Source: Sipunculus nudus
Taxonomy: Eukaryota; Annelida; Sipuncula; Golfingiida; Sipunculidae
Length of the DNA: 64,000 nt
Assembly (NCBI GenBank): GCA_026874595.1
Contig: CM049312.1
Span: 70,960,929 to 71,024,928 of the forward strand
Direction of reading: 5' to 3'
Positions 1 to 12,075 of the stretch are shown here, piece after piece. Within the stretch, counting starts at the first letter, position 1; each line of letters starts with the position of its first letter. Made by a program: the position numbers and the translations under genes. The notes under the pieces are model-generated. The model was not told where the DNA came from. It searched no databases and saw only the letters and a program-made list of their open reading frames with translations.

Positions 1-93
1 TCTGTAAGCTGTATATAAAGTTACATACATTGTAAATTTCAGTGAGTTTTATTTGATATATATTTCATCCATTAAGCAGGTATTCTTCAGCTT

Positions 94-371
94 TAATTTA
101 AAATTAAACAAGCTTTACCTGGAAGGTGATGTTTGATTATGATTCTTTCATTCCTCAGTAGCAGGAGAGATCAAGCGAGAAGTGCGCATGCCTACTTGGA
201 GGTTATTATTCAAAAGGCTGGCCATGTTGATACATGATCAAGAAAGGGCGGGTTTATGTTAGCTATGCTAGACATAAGGTGGTGGGCGCTTGATCTCTCC
301 TGCTGCTGAGGAATGAAAGAATCATAATCAAACTTCACCTTCCAGGTAAGGCTCGTTTAATTTTTAAATTC
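94..371. repeat. Fold-back (inverted-repeat) element 1
   Basis: The stretch at about 94-178 is repeated in reverse complement at about 287-371, with arms of roughly 85 bases and a loop of about 108 bases. The arms share CCTTCCAGGTAA and the block CATTCCTC-AGCAGGAGAGATC. Only a few mismatches separate the arms, so this is a genuine palindromic element (MITE or fold-back type) and not low-complexity noise. No coding capacity is seen. No clear target-site duplication was found. Confidence 0.85.
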
Positions 372-697
372 TTTCATTCCTCCAGCAGTAGAGATCAATC
401 GAGACTTTAAAGCCAACATGGTCAGCTGTCAGATCATAACAACATAAGGGTCTTGATCAAGCAACAAACTAACACAACGATCAAATAAAAAATATGTCAT
501 TTAATACCTATATTGCCAGATCATCATGTGTATTCAATTTGAAATGTGCAATGTCGAAATTAACACTTAAAATAATGAAATATAATGTCGATATAAAGCC
601 TTGTCTTTCTCCTTCAAAGTAAACAAGTCACATGATTTCCAAGTACCCATGCTCACTTCTCGGTTGATCTCTACTGCTGGAGGAATGAAAGAATTAA
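363..697. repeat. Fold-back element 2, related to element 1
   Basis: The segment at 363-402 (TTAAATTCTTTCATTCCTCC, then AGCAGTAGAGATCAATCGAG) is found inverted at about 652-697. The arms are some 40 bases with a loop near 250 bases. The arm sequence is a diverged version of the inner part of element 1 and overlaps its right end. The two therefore look like a composite or nested insertion of one family. The loop is A+T-rich and non-coding. Confidence 0.8.
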
Positions 698-2804
698 ATA
701 TGTGCATGTTGTATGTCTATTATACTATCATTTCCTTGCTGGGTATACAGCTAGTAAATAGTAAATACAAATCCTGTGTGATGTGAGAATCCACAGGTGT
801 TCTGCTGGCAGGTGCATGAAATCAGTATCAGGAGCACTGGCTCAGTAGTCAGTATGGGGTGCTCAGCATGTGGCCTGTTAGACACCACAATATCAAAACT
901 GGCAGTGTCAATAGGGGCACTTCAGCTAAGTTGCTGGCAGGATGCCAGATGCTGGGGTGGGCCCAAACACTGTGCATGGTAGGGTGATCACTAAAAGCGA
1001 ATGTTGAATATATTTGACAATCAACTGAAGATCTTGAATTAAAAGAATTACTTGTACATGTCATGTACTTTGGTAGGTGGAGCATAGATAAACATCAAGC
1101 TTGACAGTACTATTTGGCTATTGGTGGCAATAAAAATTTGATCAGCAGCATAATCCTTATCTTGCAGATAGTATAGAGTGGAAATATTTCACTTATGGTA
1201 ACCATTCGCCCACTATTAGGCCAACTAATGTGTATATAATTAATATATCTCCATGGTTTTTAGTAAACTAGCAGAAGTTATCTCAAGGCACATTTTGATT
1301 GCCACAAGTGCATATAATTAGTAGATTTCAGCATGCCTATATTTGTCAGATATGCAGACTTGGTGGGCTAGCTACAGTATGGACCCCATGTATGAATCAT
1401 GTTGAGTGGGGAAAAAGCCTGTTTTCTGTGATTATAAAAGGAAAGAAAAGGTGAAATAGCATTCATGTATTTGAAGATACTATTGTTGATTAGTAATTGA
1501 TCATCTGACAGTTAATTGACAGCTAGTACATGAGACATAGAGAATGAGATCCCTAGAGGAGATATTAAGGGTAAATGCCTTAATCATGCTTATTATAGCA
1601 TATATTAATACACATATAGTGTTTAAATTGTTCTATTACAAAATCATTTTTGTTTGGAATAAACCTGTATATACTAGAGAACTGTTATAAATAGACAAGA
1701 TATATTTAGTTGTATTTACAACACCTGATATCCTGTCCAGGTATTCAAGAGAGAGACAGCAAGTGAGGACCAAATAGATACTACCTGTATTATGTTACAA
1801 TTATTTTGTCTCTTGGCATTTATGAATTAAAATGATGTCACTCTTTGTTATATACAGTTGATTTTTCTATAAACAAAGAATCTGTGCAACATCCAATATA
1901 AATTATGTAAACTCACTCAGAATGAATTGTTGGTAGATATATAGATTTGCTTACTCTTGCAATCTTATATTAAGAAATGATGGGTTTATATAGCTATCCA
2001 GAGATAAGACTAATAATTTTTTTCTGTATTGACCACTAGGTGAATCCATGTTTAAGTTCATTCTAGTATTTTATATATTATAATTATTTACATACATGCC
2101 AGTGGTTCATGTAGGCCTTTCTGAGAGCCATAATTATGTCTTGTTCTTTTCTTCTATAATTTCTGTATGTTCCTACTTATTACAGCACATAAAAATTAAT
2201 GAGCTGCTTATCCCATATCCATATTAGACTTTAAGTCTTCAATTATAATAATAATAATAATAATACTTTATGACCATTAAAAAGTTATAGATTTACAAAT
2301 ATAATGACAGTGATACATACATGGTACTGATTGCAAAAGTCTATATACATCTATAAAACAAACTTGTCTACATCTAATTACTAGATAATTTAAAGTCAAA
2401 TTTTATTTTTCAAATGGATTAACACTCAATGGATTTTTTATATGAATGTATTTTGTTATATATCTGATTCTATCAAAATAACACATATACAGGTCTTCTT
2501 GTTTTTATCTTAATACAAGTAGTATACTGATAGCACATATGTGTACAGAAAAACTTATTAGTAACCCCCCCCCCCACCAAAAAAAAGAACCTATATAGAG
2601 GTATAAAGGTACATAATGTTGTGAAACATTTATACATTATATAGGTAACACTAACAGACATATTTTGCAATTTAAACTATAAAACAAATCTAGTATAATT
2701 CGGTCGATCTGGCAAGATCTGGTCAAATTCGGTAAAATCCAGTGAAAATCGGTTATTAGCTTGACCCACGTCTCCGTGAGAGTTGGGCAATGCAGCTCTG
2801 TTAG
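698..2804. other. Intergenic DNA without recognisable gene
   Basis: Only short ORFs occur on either strand and none resembles a protein family. Simple sequence includes an (ATA)n tract near 2248-2267 and a C9 run near 2567. A small G-rich patch at 800-975 is open on both strands but shows no domain. I see no RNA gene or clear transposon end here. Confidence 0.6.
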
Positions 2805-2921
2805 CCAATCAATGGATGACCAGTTTAGTACCACGTGATAACATGTAGGCGAGCAAATATAAGCACGCGCAGTGCACGTGAGCATTCTTTAGCCATTGTA
2901 TTAATGAATCACTTGCACGTG
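2805..2921 (+). promoter_or_regulatory. Candidate promoter of the OB-fold gene
   Basis: A CCAAT box lies at 2805-2809. Palindromic CACGTG E-boxes lie at 2832-2837, 2875-2880 and 2916-2921. A TATA-like AATATAA lies at 2856-2862, which would place a start site near 2888. The patch is more G+C-rich than its surroundings. About 100 bases downstream a strong donor AGAG/GTATGT follows at 3024/3025, as expected for a short 5' UTR exon. Assignment to the gene starting at 7506 is inference; no transcript evidence is available. CACGTG sites are bound by bHLH-zip factors of the USF/Myc type. Confidence 0.4.
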
Positions 2922-3024
2922 CGCATGACAACAACTGAAACCACTACGAAGAACGACCGCGAATTGCTGATCGAAGACCTGTGATCTCCTGATCGTAGAA
3001 TCGTACCAGAGGTTGAAAGGAGAG
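2888..3024 (+). other. Putative 5' UTR exon with a 19-codon upstream ORF
   Basis: This segment lies between the TATA-like box and a consensus splice donor (AGAG/GTATGT). It contains a short ATG-initiated ORF at 2925-2984 (19 codons then TGA) that is not in frame with any long ORF, so it would be an upstream ORF if the exon is transcribed. The proposed acceptor is the AG at 7504-7505, right before the first coding ATG. The intron of about 4.5 kb is large but possible. Exon limits are inferred from motifs only. Confidence 0.35.
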
Positions 3025-6000
3025 GTATGTGCATGTTTAAATATATAATTTAGTTTTACATATCATATGTCATCCATATGTATTTTTTAAAATCGAGCAC
3101 TGACGTTAGTAATTCAATTGATTATAATACGGGTAATTGGCGTGTTATACGTCATATATATTTGATAAAGAGGTTTAGATTATAATAGTAGCATTACATC
3201 AAATGTTTGTTGGATACGTTCGTCAACTGTAATATAATAGTAATATAATATTCATTCACAAACTAAAACGAAATCGCGGGAAAGTATATGATCAAATTGA
3301 CCAATGAGAAGCCCACTTGGCTTAAGCAGGTTTCCTGAGCAATATACGAAAGTTGATTTGAGTACATTAAATGGGCGGGGTTAAAGAAAAGTTCGTAAGT
3401 TCGGCCAATGAGCGCTTTTGCAATAGCTGATCAACTCCCGAGCGGTCTCCTGATGGTCCTAAAGGACAACTTGAAGTGTGCATGGGGGCGGCCAATTGCA
3501 ATTTCTAGTTAAGAAACGCAGTCAGTAGGCAAACGAATCCAGCTGTATCTTTTGGAATTGCTGCCATCTAACAAAAATTTAAGGTTTTGATAAAACGGGA
3601 TTAAAATTTATATTATTATCCAATTTCACATTTACAGAAATATATAGGGGCTACCATATCACAGTAAGAATACAAGTTACAGATTGTATTTTTGTTGTAA
3701 AAACATAATGGAAACATTAGATTAGACATTTTTTTGTAATTATCTGAAGAGAAAATATGATTCATAAAGGGTTATTGGTATTTAACAAGGTCTGATTAGG
3801 TCCGATGGGGTACGATTGGGTCTGATAAGTTGATTAATCTGACCCATATATTTTATATAGATGGTATGATATTACTAATTTTTTCCATTAATTGAGTGCA
3901 TATAGCTAAGGAACACAATATATTAGTTTTTTGTTCTTTTATAATAAATATATATTATTATATCTCTGTTACTGTAATAATATCTTTTTACTTTTATTTT
4001 TTCAAATGTGTGTTTTGACACGTCAATAAGGTGTTGAGTTATTATATGAATCATATTGTTTAATTTAATTCTGTATAACTTTCATCATTTAACTATTTTA
4101 TTTTAGGGTAAAATTGAGAATCATTCATTTTTTAATGATAAAGCAAAGTAATTGTTTCTAATATATATATATAACTACGACATTTTATGATGAAAGGAAT
4201 TATGAAAATAATTTCAGTAATTAGCAGCTTGGCTGCATTGGCCAGTAGGTTTTTTTGGACAGTAGAGTCAGATTTACCTCTGTAGACGCAACAGAAAAAC
4301 TCCATTAAATTTGTACATATTGGTCAGGATTATTTAGTCCATATAGAAAAGTACTCTGACACAAAAGCCATATACCAATAGTAGTTTTTTTATTTAATTT
4401 TAAAATTAAATAATGTAATTTTGGTTGTGTACCTGACTTTTAGTAGTCCATGAATTTTAAAAGAAAAATAGATCCAACACTATGTCAAATAATTGATAAT
4501 ATTATGTATGAAAAATAATGGTCATGTTCTAACCACTAGTAAGAACAAAAAAAATGTCCTGCTTCCGGTTCCCCACCGACCCTATTGCTACCTCGCCGAC
4601 CCTACCTAAAAAAAAAACCCTGACGCCATTTTTTTTTGTAAACATTTTTTACGGACCCATTCTGGCGTTCAGAGTGGCGGCACCTTGCGTCTATTGAAGA
4701 TACTAGTTGCTTTATTTCAACATGTCTTAGAACGCAGCACTCGGAATACCTCACCTGAATCCACTGCTTTCTTTTGCCAGAGAGCTTCCCATGTACTACA
4801 ACAATGTTCCAAATGCTAAATATAGAACACGACCGAAGACTTCCAACTGTAGGCAACCTCCACACATTTAATTTTCACTGAAACCCAAGTATATACTACG
4901 TGCCTGTGCTGACCGTTAGGTAGGGTTCAATTTTTGCCGAATCAGTGGCTGGCCAATGGGTCTAACAACATGGAAATCGCTTGCTGCTGATAAGACTCCT
5001 GTTTTTATTTTTAAATAGTATATTTCATTGCTCAAAGTGATGGGAAATCACCAGTTTTATGTAAAACTAGCTGATAGACCCGGTATACTGACCTATTACC
5101 GGGGTTGGGGAGATTTATAAACTGAGATGTGAAATGTATGCTCATTTTTTTTATTCTAAAAGTTAACAGAAATTATAGGTTTTCAGTGGGAAACTGTCTC
5201 CATAAGATATGTATAAACATTTTGGCATGACTGCAGAATAACTCACGAACTTCTAGGAGGCACAACAGTTCTATGAACAAAAAACGTTTCTATGTCCAGC
5301 TGCCTGTATCTAATTTAGCCACTTATTTTTATCTGCCTCTTACTTTTAAATTACATGGCCCTAAACATCATACCGCCCGTCCGCATAAACTCATAACCTG
5401 GTGGAGACAATTCGTGAGAGATCCTGCAGTCACTCCAATATTTTTAACATTTATTTTTTGGGGCTCTCTTTGTGGCATGAAATTTATACCCTGGTATTTT
5501 TACTTTGAAGACCTGGACAGTAATGATGTTTACATTGCGAACCGGAATGAGACGTGGGGGCATTCAGGTTTTCAATGATATTTGACTGGATTCTATCACC
5601 AGACGCATAAAGATTAGGTGTATGTGAAGAACACATGAAAGATTTAATAAATGTATGTGCAAGGAAACTGTTCCTGAAGAAAGAAAAAGAAATATGCATA
5701 TCTCGTAAGCAGCAGAAGCGGACCCAACGGGACTGCATGCAGAGGGTCCGTATTTATTTTCAACTGCCGCAAACTTTTTTTTTGTCGTATCAGACAAATT
5801 TTGAGGCCTGAAACCCCTGACACCACCCCAGCCCTGATCCTGAAATTGGGACCTTGAATTAGGTTTTGTCATTAATCCTCCTGGGTTGAAATCTCCATTT
5901 CATAAAGTGAGAAACATGTGTTTTACCCTTTTACTGACCACGCATGTGGGTCAAATCCCTCACTGAAAGCAAGCGTTATTCATATGAACAATAGTCCTTA

Positions 6001-7505
6001 GTGTTAGAGGTTAAGTGGCCACGATGCACGCATTCCGGTGATTGCGGAAGGCAGTTCGGCTGTGCTCGGTAGAAAAACGGAAAAATCACTCCAAATTATA
6101 TGTATATTAAAAATTATTTATTTTCATATCACCTATGTCACTGCAGGGATAATAACATTTTAACGCGGTTTTAGAGAACACTGCGAACAAACGTGAACTG
6201 AATCCCTTTTATAAGTATTAGATGTATATATCTCAACAGGTAATGCTTTCTTGTTCAAAGCTTAAAGAGGAAAATTGAACTTTAAATCATCGTGCCTTCT
6301 TGGCGTTGGCATCCAATGCCGGCTTGGCTAAAGTGGGTGACCACGGAGTTAAGAGAATATTATCATGAAGTCTGTCATGATTATGCTTTTTGCCTAGTTA
6401 GTCGTGTTAAGAATGGTCTTTAAAATACAAAAAGCCAAAATATAAAAAAAATTGTTAAAAAAAAAAGATTTCCGACCTACCTATCCTATTTTACAATTCC
6501 ATGTAATTGGAAGCAGAACATTCTATATTCATAACCACATTGTGTTCTCATGTTCATCAACATGTTTTGTTTGCTGCCATGTATATTATATGATTAACTC
6601 CTTTGCCAGTATATTCTATATCAGACACTGGAAAGGTCTAATCTGCAGAAATGTTAAATTTTAGGTGAACCCCATAATTATGTTGAAGTATTTCACATTT
6701 TCCTATCAAATTTGGTATACAAATTATTCCTACCACGTTTCTTAGATTGCCCATAGGGGGAGACATAAACCTGTTTTTGCAGTGGAAAAACAAACCCATT
6801 CTAGTTCTCACCTCCAAGTGGCGCCACCTCTGTTAAACAACTTTCTGCTCACTCAATGAACTATTTCCCTTTTTTTCAGTTAAGTAAATAAGAACAATTT
6901 ATCTTTCAAATCATGCCAGGATTCCATGGAGCTAATTGAATTCAATGAATACTTCATTGAATAGAACTATTTTCGACTATGGTTCCACTGGAGTTCAAAA
7001 AGTGCTGATTGCACTATTTATGATTTTCTTCCAGTCTGTCCATCCATTCTTTTACCACATTTCTCTTAGACAATTGCTGCTTTTCAACCATATTTTACAC
7101 AGTTATTCTGCACATAGCCTACATGTGATTATCACCAACAGATGGCAACATCTCTGTTTAATCACTAGCTGCACTCAAGAATGGTCTCTTCCACTTTTGT
7201 TGTGATAACTCAATAAATAAAATCGTTTAAGCCTTCAAACTATACTCAAGGATTCTTTAGAGCTAGAAAACTTAAATGAATACAATATTGAAAAGAAATA
7301 CAGGATAATAATTTGTACACACCAGCTCTTATGGTTTAGATACATCATTACACAAGACACCTTTGGATCTTGAATTATCCGTTTCGGCCAATCCCAGAAA
7401 AAGCATCTCACAAAAATACCCACATTCAAGTTATGCATGTGGCGTGGGACTCATTGTCCCTCTAGCTCCTTGTGATATATGATTATTTTTGGTATTTTTA
7501 TCCAG
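3025..7505 (+). other. Proposed first intron; no supported gene inside
   Basis: The stretch is mostly A+T-rich and non-coding. Notable pieces are a transposon-like patch at 4560-4870 rich in CCGACCCTA-type words with A-runs, and one 101-codon ORF listed separately. Words such as CACCGACCCTA recur inverted near 11805-11820, suggesting dispersed copies of one short repeat. Nothing else is recognisable. Confidence 0.4.
5273..5578 (+). CDS. Uncharacterised 101-codon ORF, one membrane segment
   Basis: The ORF begins with ATG and ends with TGA at 5576-5578. The protein is basic and aromatic-rich in its first half and has one hydrophobic segment (around IFLTFIFWGSLCGMKF, residues 54-72) that could span a membrane. 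An acidic tail with an N-glycosylation-like NET follows. An AATAAA lies some 70 bases downstream. I recognise no family. It lies inside the proposed intron of the OB-fold gene, on the same strand. It may be a chance ORF or a small retroposed gene fragment. Confidence 0.2.
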   Translation: MNKKRFYVQLPVSNLATYFYLPLTFKLHGPKHHTARPHKLITWWRQFVRDPAVTPIFLTFIFWGSLCGMKFIPWYFYFEDLDSNDVYIANRNETWGHSGFQ

Positions 7506-7919
7506 ATGTTGACCATAGCCAAGTTGAAAGAGGCTGAGAAAAGAGATCAGCCGTACAATCAGATCCTAAGGGTCAAGATTGTCACGAAAGGAAGACATAT
7601 AGAAGAAAGAAAGCCAGAGGTTGGTGTAGCCGATCTAACAGGAGCCACAAAGATAATTGCTCAAGGGGAATCTCAGGTAGACAAAATGAAGGTGGGCCAA
7701 ATAGTGCTCATAAGAAACTTTATCAATGGGCGGAGATTCATTCTCCTCAACAAGAACACGATCATATCAAGCTCAACAGATATACAGATTTCATCAGAAA
7801 AGGAAGAAGAGGCCAGCCTTCTGGTGGATCCTCCACCCCCTCCAACCACTCCAGTAAAAAACATTATCGCACAGGGGCCAACAGGACCACTTGTAACTGT
7901 TATGGGGATAGTTGTGTCT
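7506..7919 (+). CDS. OB-fold (RPA/SSB-like) protein, coding exon 1
   Basis: First coding exon of a spliced gene of four coding exons. An acceptor TTTTTATCCAG precedes ATG at 7506 and the donor is TCT/GTGAGT (GT at 7920-7921). The exon is 414 bases and ends in phase 0. Residues 20-95 read like an OB-fold strand series: ILRVKIVTKG, then GVADLTGATKIIAQGE, then VGQIVLIRNFINGRRFI. The pattern hydrophobic-x-D-x-TG-x-x-K/I with a later GQxVxI is typical of single-stranded nucleic-acid binding OB folds in the RPA1/SSB families. An acidic, proline-rich linker (about 107-125) separates it from a second fold that starts with VTVMGIVV. Likely role: ssDNA or RNA binding, nuclear. Family recognition is by pattern only; exact orthology is unknown. 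An in-frame upstream extension exists but crosses the acceptor. Confidence 0.65.
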
Positions 7920-9539
7920 GTGAGTATATTTTCCTTTTTTACATATTATGCCCAATTTTACCATTACAAACAATAGATGGTTACAGTCTGAATTATGGCA
8001 TACTTTATGTGGTTTTACTTTTGCCCCTTTGATAAATATGCACAGTTAACTTAGTTGAGTATTGTGTCTATAAAAACCTATGTAATCTTGTATTATTTTC
8101 AATAAATTCAGGGCAGGTCCATGAAAATGACATAAACAAAAAAAATTATTATCCTTTTCAATGCAAGTCGTATACATATTCTTAAAGCACAGATATTGTC
8201 TGATCAGAATATGTTTAAAAAAAATCAGTTTTCTTGAAGAGTGCTTGAGATATTTCATTGTGAAGTCTGTGTATTAAAAAAAAATGATCTATTTAAATAA
8301 AAATAGGATCTAATGCAAAAATTTTCCTGCCTCCGTAGAATGGGAATTAAGTGACTTGCTTTATTTCTCTATCTCCATTTCTGTTTTTAAATATTCAATC
8401 ATTATGAGAAATCTTTTCCCTGTAAGCACTGTTGAATTAAATTTTGTATCCATTATGTATATGCATACATATGCATATAGGTGTTGTAACTTTCCTCTGC
8501 CCCTGCCATTGAGTCTTCTTTGCTTGGGGCAATAATCTTCTTGCAACTGCTCAAATATATTAAATAAAGAAAAAAAAAGAGATACATTACACACCCCACC
8601 CCCCCAAAAAAAAAAAAAATTACGTCCAATCAAATCCTGGAGTGGGAACAGTATGTTTGTATACATTTTATAAAATGGAAAAAAGTTGGTTTATTTAAAA
8701 AAGACTGGTTTCATGGATCTGCCTCAAATAATGCATGTTTTTTAAATATATTGTGGTTGCCCTTTTTTTGTGAGGACTTTACTTTTCACTATATTCACAC
8801 ATGGAAATAATCGCAAAAAATGAAACCTTAAAGCATAATTTGCCAAATGAGTATCTCCTTCTTGTATAGAGAAGTGTTACTTGTATGTGAATAGGTTAGG
8901 ACAGTAAGAAATTTTATGATAAATTACATCCATGCAAGCATAGGGAAAACATTCCCTTAAATTGAACTAAGCTACTTCTATTGTGGCTACAGGCCCATTA
9001 TTATATGAGTACAATATCACAAGCTTATAACTTATTCTTACTTTATAATACACACAGGTATGACTTTACCACAAATTAGATAAAGGTTCTCGTGAGATCA
9101 AAAATGAAACCTTAGTGAAACATTTCCAATGGTTAAATCGCGGAATAACAACCTCACGAATATGAAATCAACCACAGTATCTCAGACCTGTTTATGATAC
9201 ATCAATCTGGTGTCATCACGTAAATGTTTCCTATGTACCTGCAGTCATGTGTATATGGTTAATGTCCATGTTAGTATGCAATACAATTCAGTATATAATA
9301 AACTTCCCACCTTTTAATCCAGGCCTCACCTCAGGCAAACCATTCAGATTTTAGCTACTACCTGTGTCTTGGTTTTATACAGTTATTATCTGTATCCAGA
9401 AGAATAAACAATTCATGTACTATTTCTGTTTTATGCATACACAGCAATTTTAAAGTATTGGTACCCTTTAACATAATAATCACTATCAGTCTTATCTTAC
9501 CTGTCATATATATTATCCAATATTACTTCTTTTTTGAAG

Positions 9540-9761
9540 GATGAAACACCACATGAAGTCACATCAGGGCAAAGACACACTACAGTAAGAAACGTGAGTG
9601 TGAAGGACAACAGTGGCCAAATATCAATAGCATTATGGCAAAAATTGGCTAATGCAGCAATTAAGAATGGTGATACAGTCAAAATGACTTATTTGAAACC
9701 AAAAAGAGATAATTATAACCAAAGGATTCAATTGTCAACAACGATGAACACACAAATGGAG
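9540..9761 (+). CDS. OB-fold protein, coding exon 2 (second OB fold)
   Basis: The acceptor is TTTTTTGAAG at 9530-9539, the donor is GAG/GTAGGT (GT at 9762-9763), and the exon is 222 bases with phase 0 at both ends, so it joins the previous exon without a shift. The best OB-fold signature of the gene is here: TTVRNVSVKDNSGQISIALW, followed by NGDTVKMTYLKP. This matches the RPA-type pattern of a conserved R, then V-x-D-x-SG-x-I-x-V-x-LW, then G-x-x-V. With the end of exon 1 it completes a second OB fold. The long ORF here starts upstream of the true exon edge only because the intron is open for a few codons. Confidence 0.7.
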
Positions 9762-10199
9762 GTAGGTGTTCCTTGTCTATTTTACTGAATATATTTCATC
9801 ATGCAGAAGTATGCAAACCAACTTGGCTGTCTATCATTAATTGTCACAGTTCATGTCTCACACTAAGGCCCAATATAACATCTTTGTACCAGAAAGTCTT
9901 TGATAATCAGAAGTTAAGCTCAAACATTTCCTCTTGCAGAAAATGCCCAGATAAGAAATAGGGAACATCTTTCAATTGTTTGTAGTTTTTTATTCAAAGC
10001 AGTCCATGAGAACTTTTTAGGATCATGTGGGTAATGGTGCATACTATAACATTTCAGATTCATTTAAATTTACAGATATTTACTGGTTAAATGCACAGGT
10101 GCGCATGGCTTTATATATATTTATATTATTCCTTACACATAATATATATATTTATGTGCTCTGGTTATACCATTGAGCACTTTGCAAACAGCCTAGAAG

Positions 10200-10204
<5 letters not shown>

Positions 10205-10253
<49 letters not shown>
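10205..10253. repeat. (AT)n microsatellite
   Basis: An uninterrupted alternating A/T run of about 49 bases in intron 2 of the OB-fold gene. It flanks the left side of a small inverted-repeat element, separated from it by some 12 bases of A+T-rich sequence. Confidence 0.95.
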
Positions 10254-10255
<2 letters not shown>

Positions 10256-10265
10256 AAATATATAT

Positions 10266-10434
10266 CCTGTAGAACTCCTCAACAACGGTCAGAGCTTACA
10301 TAACGGTCAGTTTTGGTGGATCCAAATTGACCAACTTTATATTTTAAGTCTGGTCACTTCCTATATTATGGCCACTTGTCCATTACGGCCATTTTTCATA
10401 AACCTATAGGCTCCTGTAATACAGGAGTTCTACT

Positions 10435-10436
<2 letters not shown>
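10266..10436. mobile_element. Small pogo/Tc1-like MITE in a TA tract
   Basis: The left end CCTGTAGAACTCCT and the right end AGGAGTTCTACTGG are inverted repeats, identical over TAGAACTCCT. TA dinucleotides flank both sides, as expected for Tc1/mariner/pogo target sites. The ends resemble the CAGTAGAAC type of pogo/Tigger termini. A second inner palindrome (CTCCTGTAATACAGGAG) abuts the right end. The element is about 171 bases and non-coding. It sits between two TA microsatellites, which may have grown from its target site. Confidence 0.7.

Positions 10437-10500
<64 letters not shown>
10437..10500. repeat. (TA)n microsatellite
   Basis: A perfect alternating T/A run of about 64 bases directly after the MITE and 60 bases before coding exon 3 of the OB-fold gene. 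It is long enough to be length-polymorphic. Confidence 0.95.
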
Positions 10501-10503
<3 letters not shown>

Positions 10504-10559
10504 CTAGTCAGACAAAGGGGAGAGACAGATAATTGAATCTCATATTTCCATTTTCACAG

Positions 10560-10773
10560 GTTCAAGAAAAACCCACAGAATTCCATTTTGGACAATTTGT
10601 TGGAGTCGAGTCCATCAAAGAGGATCTCTTCACCTTTGCTGTTGTAATTGACAGTGACTACAGAATAGTGACAGGAAACAAAAGTATTGTTGAACACATG
10701 TTTGGTTGTCAAACAGAGGAAGAACTGCTGGAACAATTCACAACAAGTGGAGAGATAGAATTATATCTGAAAG
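10560..10773 (+). CDS. OB-fold protein, coding exon 3
   Basis: The acceptor is CCATTTTCACAG and the donor is AAAG/GTACAA (GT at 10774-10775). The exon is 214 bases, enters in phase 0 and leaves in phase 1. It encodes an acidic C-terminal region with no motif I can name. It includes FTFAVVIDSDYRIVTGNKSI and a segment rich in Glu and Leu. The region could be a third, diverged fold or a protein-interaction domain. The preceding intron contains two (TA)n tracts and a small pogo-like MITE. Confidence 0.6.
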
Positions 10774-11216
10774 GTACAAATTGTTTAACATATATATATT
10801 AGTCAATTAAAAATCATTTTGTCTTCTGAATTGTACTATTATTATTGCATAAATCCTCAGCAGTACTATGGATTCATTTTATAAATAATTTTACATCTGT
10901 ACATTTGCACTGATAGCAAAAATGTATCAGTTTTTGCTATGTACATTCAATTGAAATCAAGTACAAGACAAAATCATTATTACAATTATATTCTTTTACA
11001 TAGAACTTATTGCAACTTGAAATAGATGTATCAATTGGCTATTTTGTAGAATTTAAAATACCTGAAAGTGTACAATTAGGTCTTATATATTTAATTAATT
11101 GTTTCTTGAACGAAGAAATGAAAAGTGGTGGGGAGGAGGAGCGAAAATAAAAATAAATTTAATTCAAAATTTTACAAATGAGAAATAAATACATAGGAAT
11201 CATATGTGCCCTTCTT

Positions 11217-11303
11217 CAATGTCAAGTGAACTATAAAGTATTCACTGTAGTTGCAGGATATCCTCAATATCTGGGAGGGTTGGTAAAAAATCAACTTTTA
11301 AAA
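11217..11303 (+). repeat. Fragment matching the Helentron 5' end (copy 1)
   Basis: About 87 bases are nearly identical to 14137-14223. Shared words include GTGAACTATAAAGTATTC, GTAGTTGCAGGATAT and GGTTGGTAAAAAATCAAC. After the A-run the two loci diverge. This copy lies in the last intron of the OB-fold gene. The second copy opens the Helentron, so this one is best read as a leftover or solo 5' end of a related element. Confidence 0.8.
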
Positions 11304-12075
11304 AAAATCATGATTTTCCTACTTTTTAATAAACTTTTATCAATTTAAATCAAACATTAATAAAAAATCATTTCCACTAAATTTACATTTTGTAAAACGA
11401 ATCAGTCCACTTTCGTACTTATACAGCTGGAGATTTCATAGTAAACAAGAAGAAAACTGTTAATATATCATATAGATATCGGGGTAGGCCTAAATTGAAG
11501 CATGAAAGTGGGAAAGAGAATATTTGAACGGTTTGACTCAAGGAATATCTCCGATGATATCTGTAGATCCTCGGAATTTAGATAGTCATGAGAAAACAAG
11601 GGGAAATGTTTCACTAACCATAGGCATGGCAAATGCTATGACTTAAAAAATGACGGACTCGGCCGTGTAGGTCGCACTTTGTACGAGGAGACTGCCAGTT
11701 TACATTTAAAGAAGATTTATACAATGATTCATGGACACATTTTATAACGGCGCCAATAAACAAACGACAGGGACACTGTTATATTTATTTTTCAAATTGC
11801 CAAAACTTAGGGTCGGTGGGTCTGAGAAACGAAAAATTAAATAAGTCTGGCCTTAATACACAATGCATTCATGCTATATCATTGTCAATTTTCTATGTTC
11901 AACTGATACTCTTTTCATCCATTTTCCAATTTCATACATGTTGTGTTGTCACAGTTTTAAATGGTAATAATCTAAATGAAATGATTGGTTATTTTTTTTT
12001 ATCAGCAACAACATCTTACATCTTATTGCCTCATATCTTGTTCTGATTTGAAATTTAATTTTTTCTCTTTTTCAG

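Noticed and set aside
601-1085. Short ORFs on both strands near the left end
   Set aside because: Start codons are TTG or internal, no family pattern, and no splice or promoter context.
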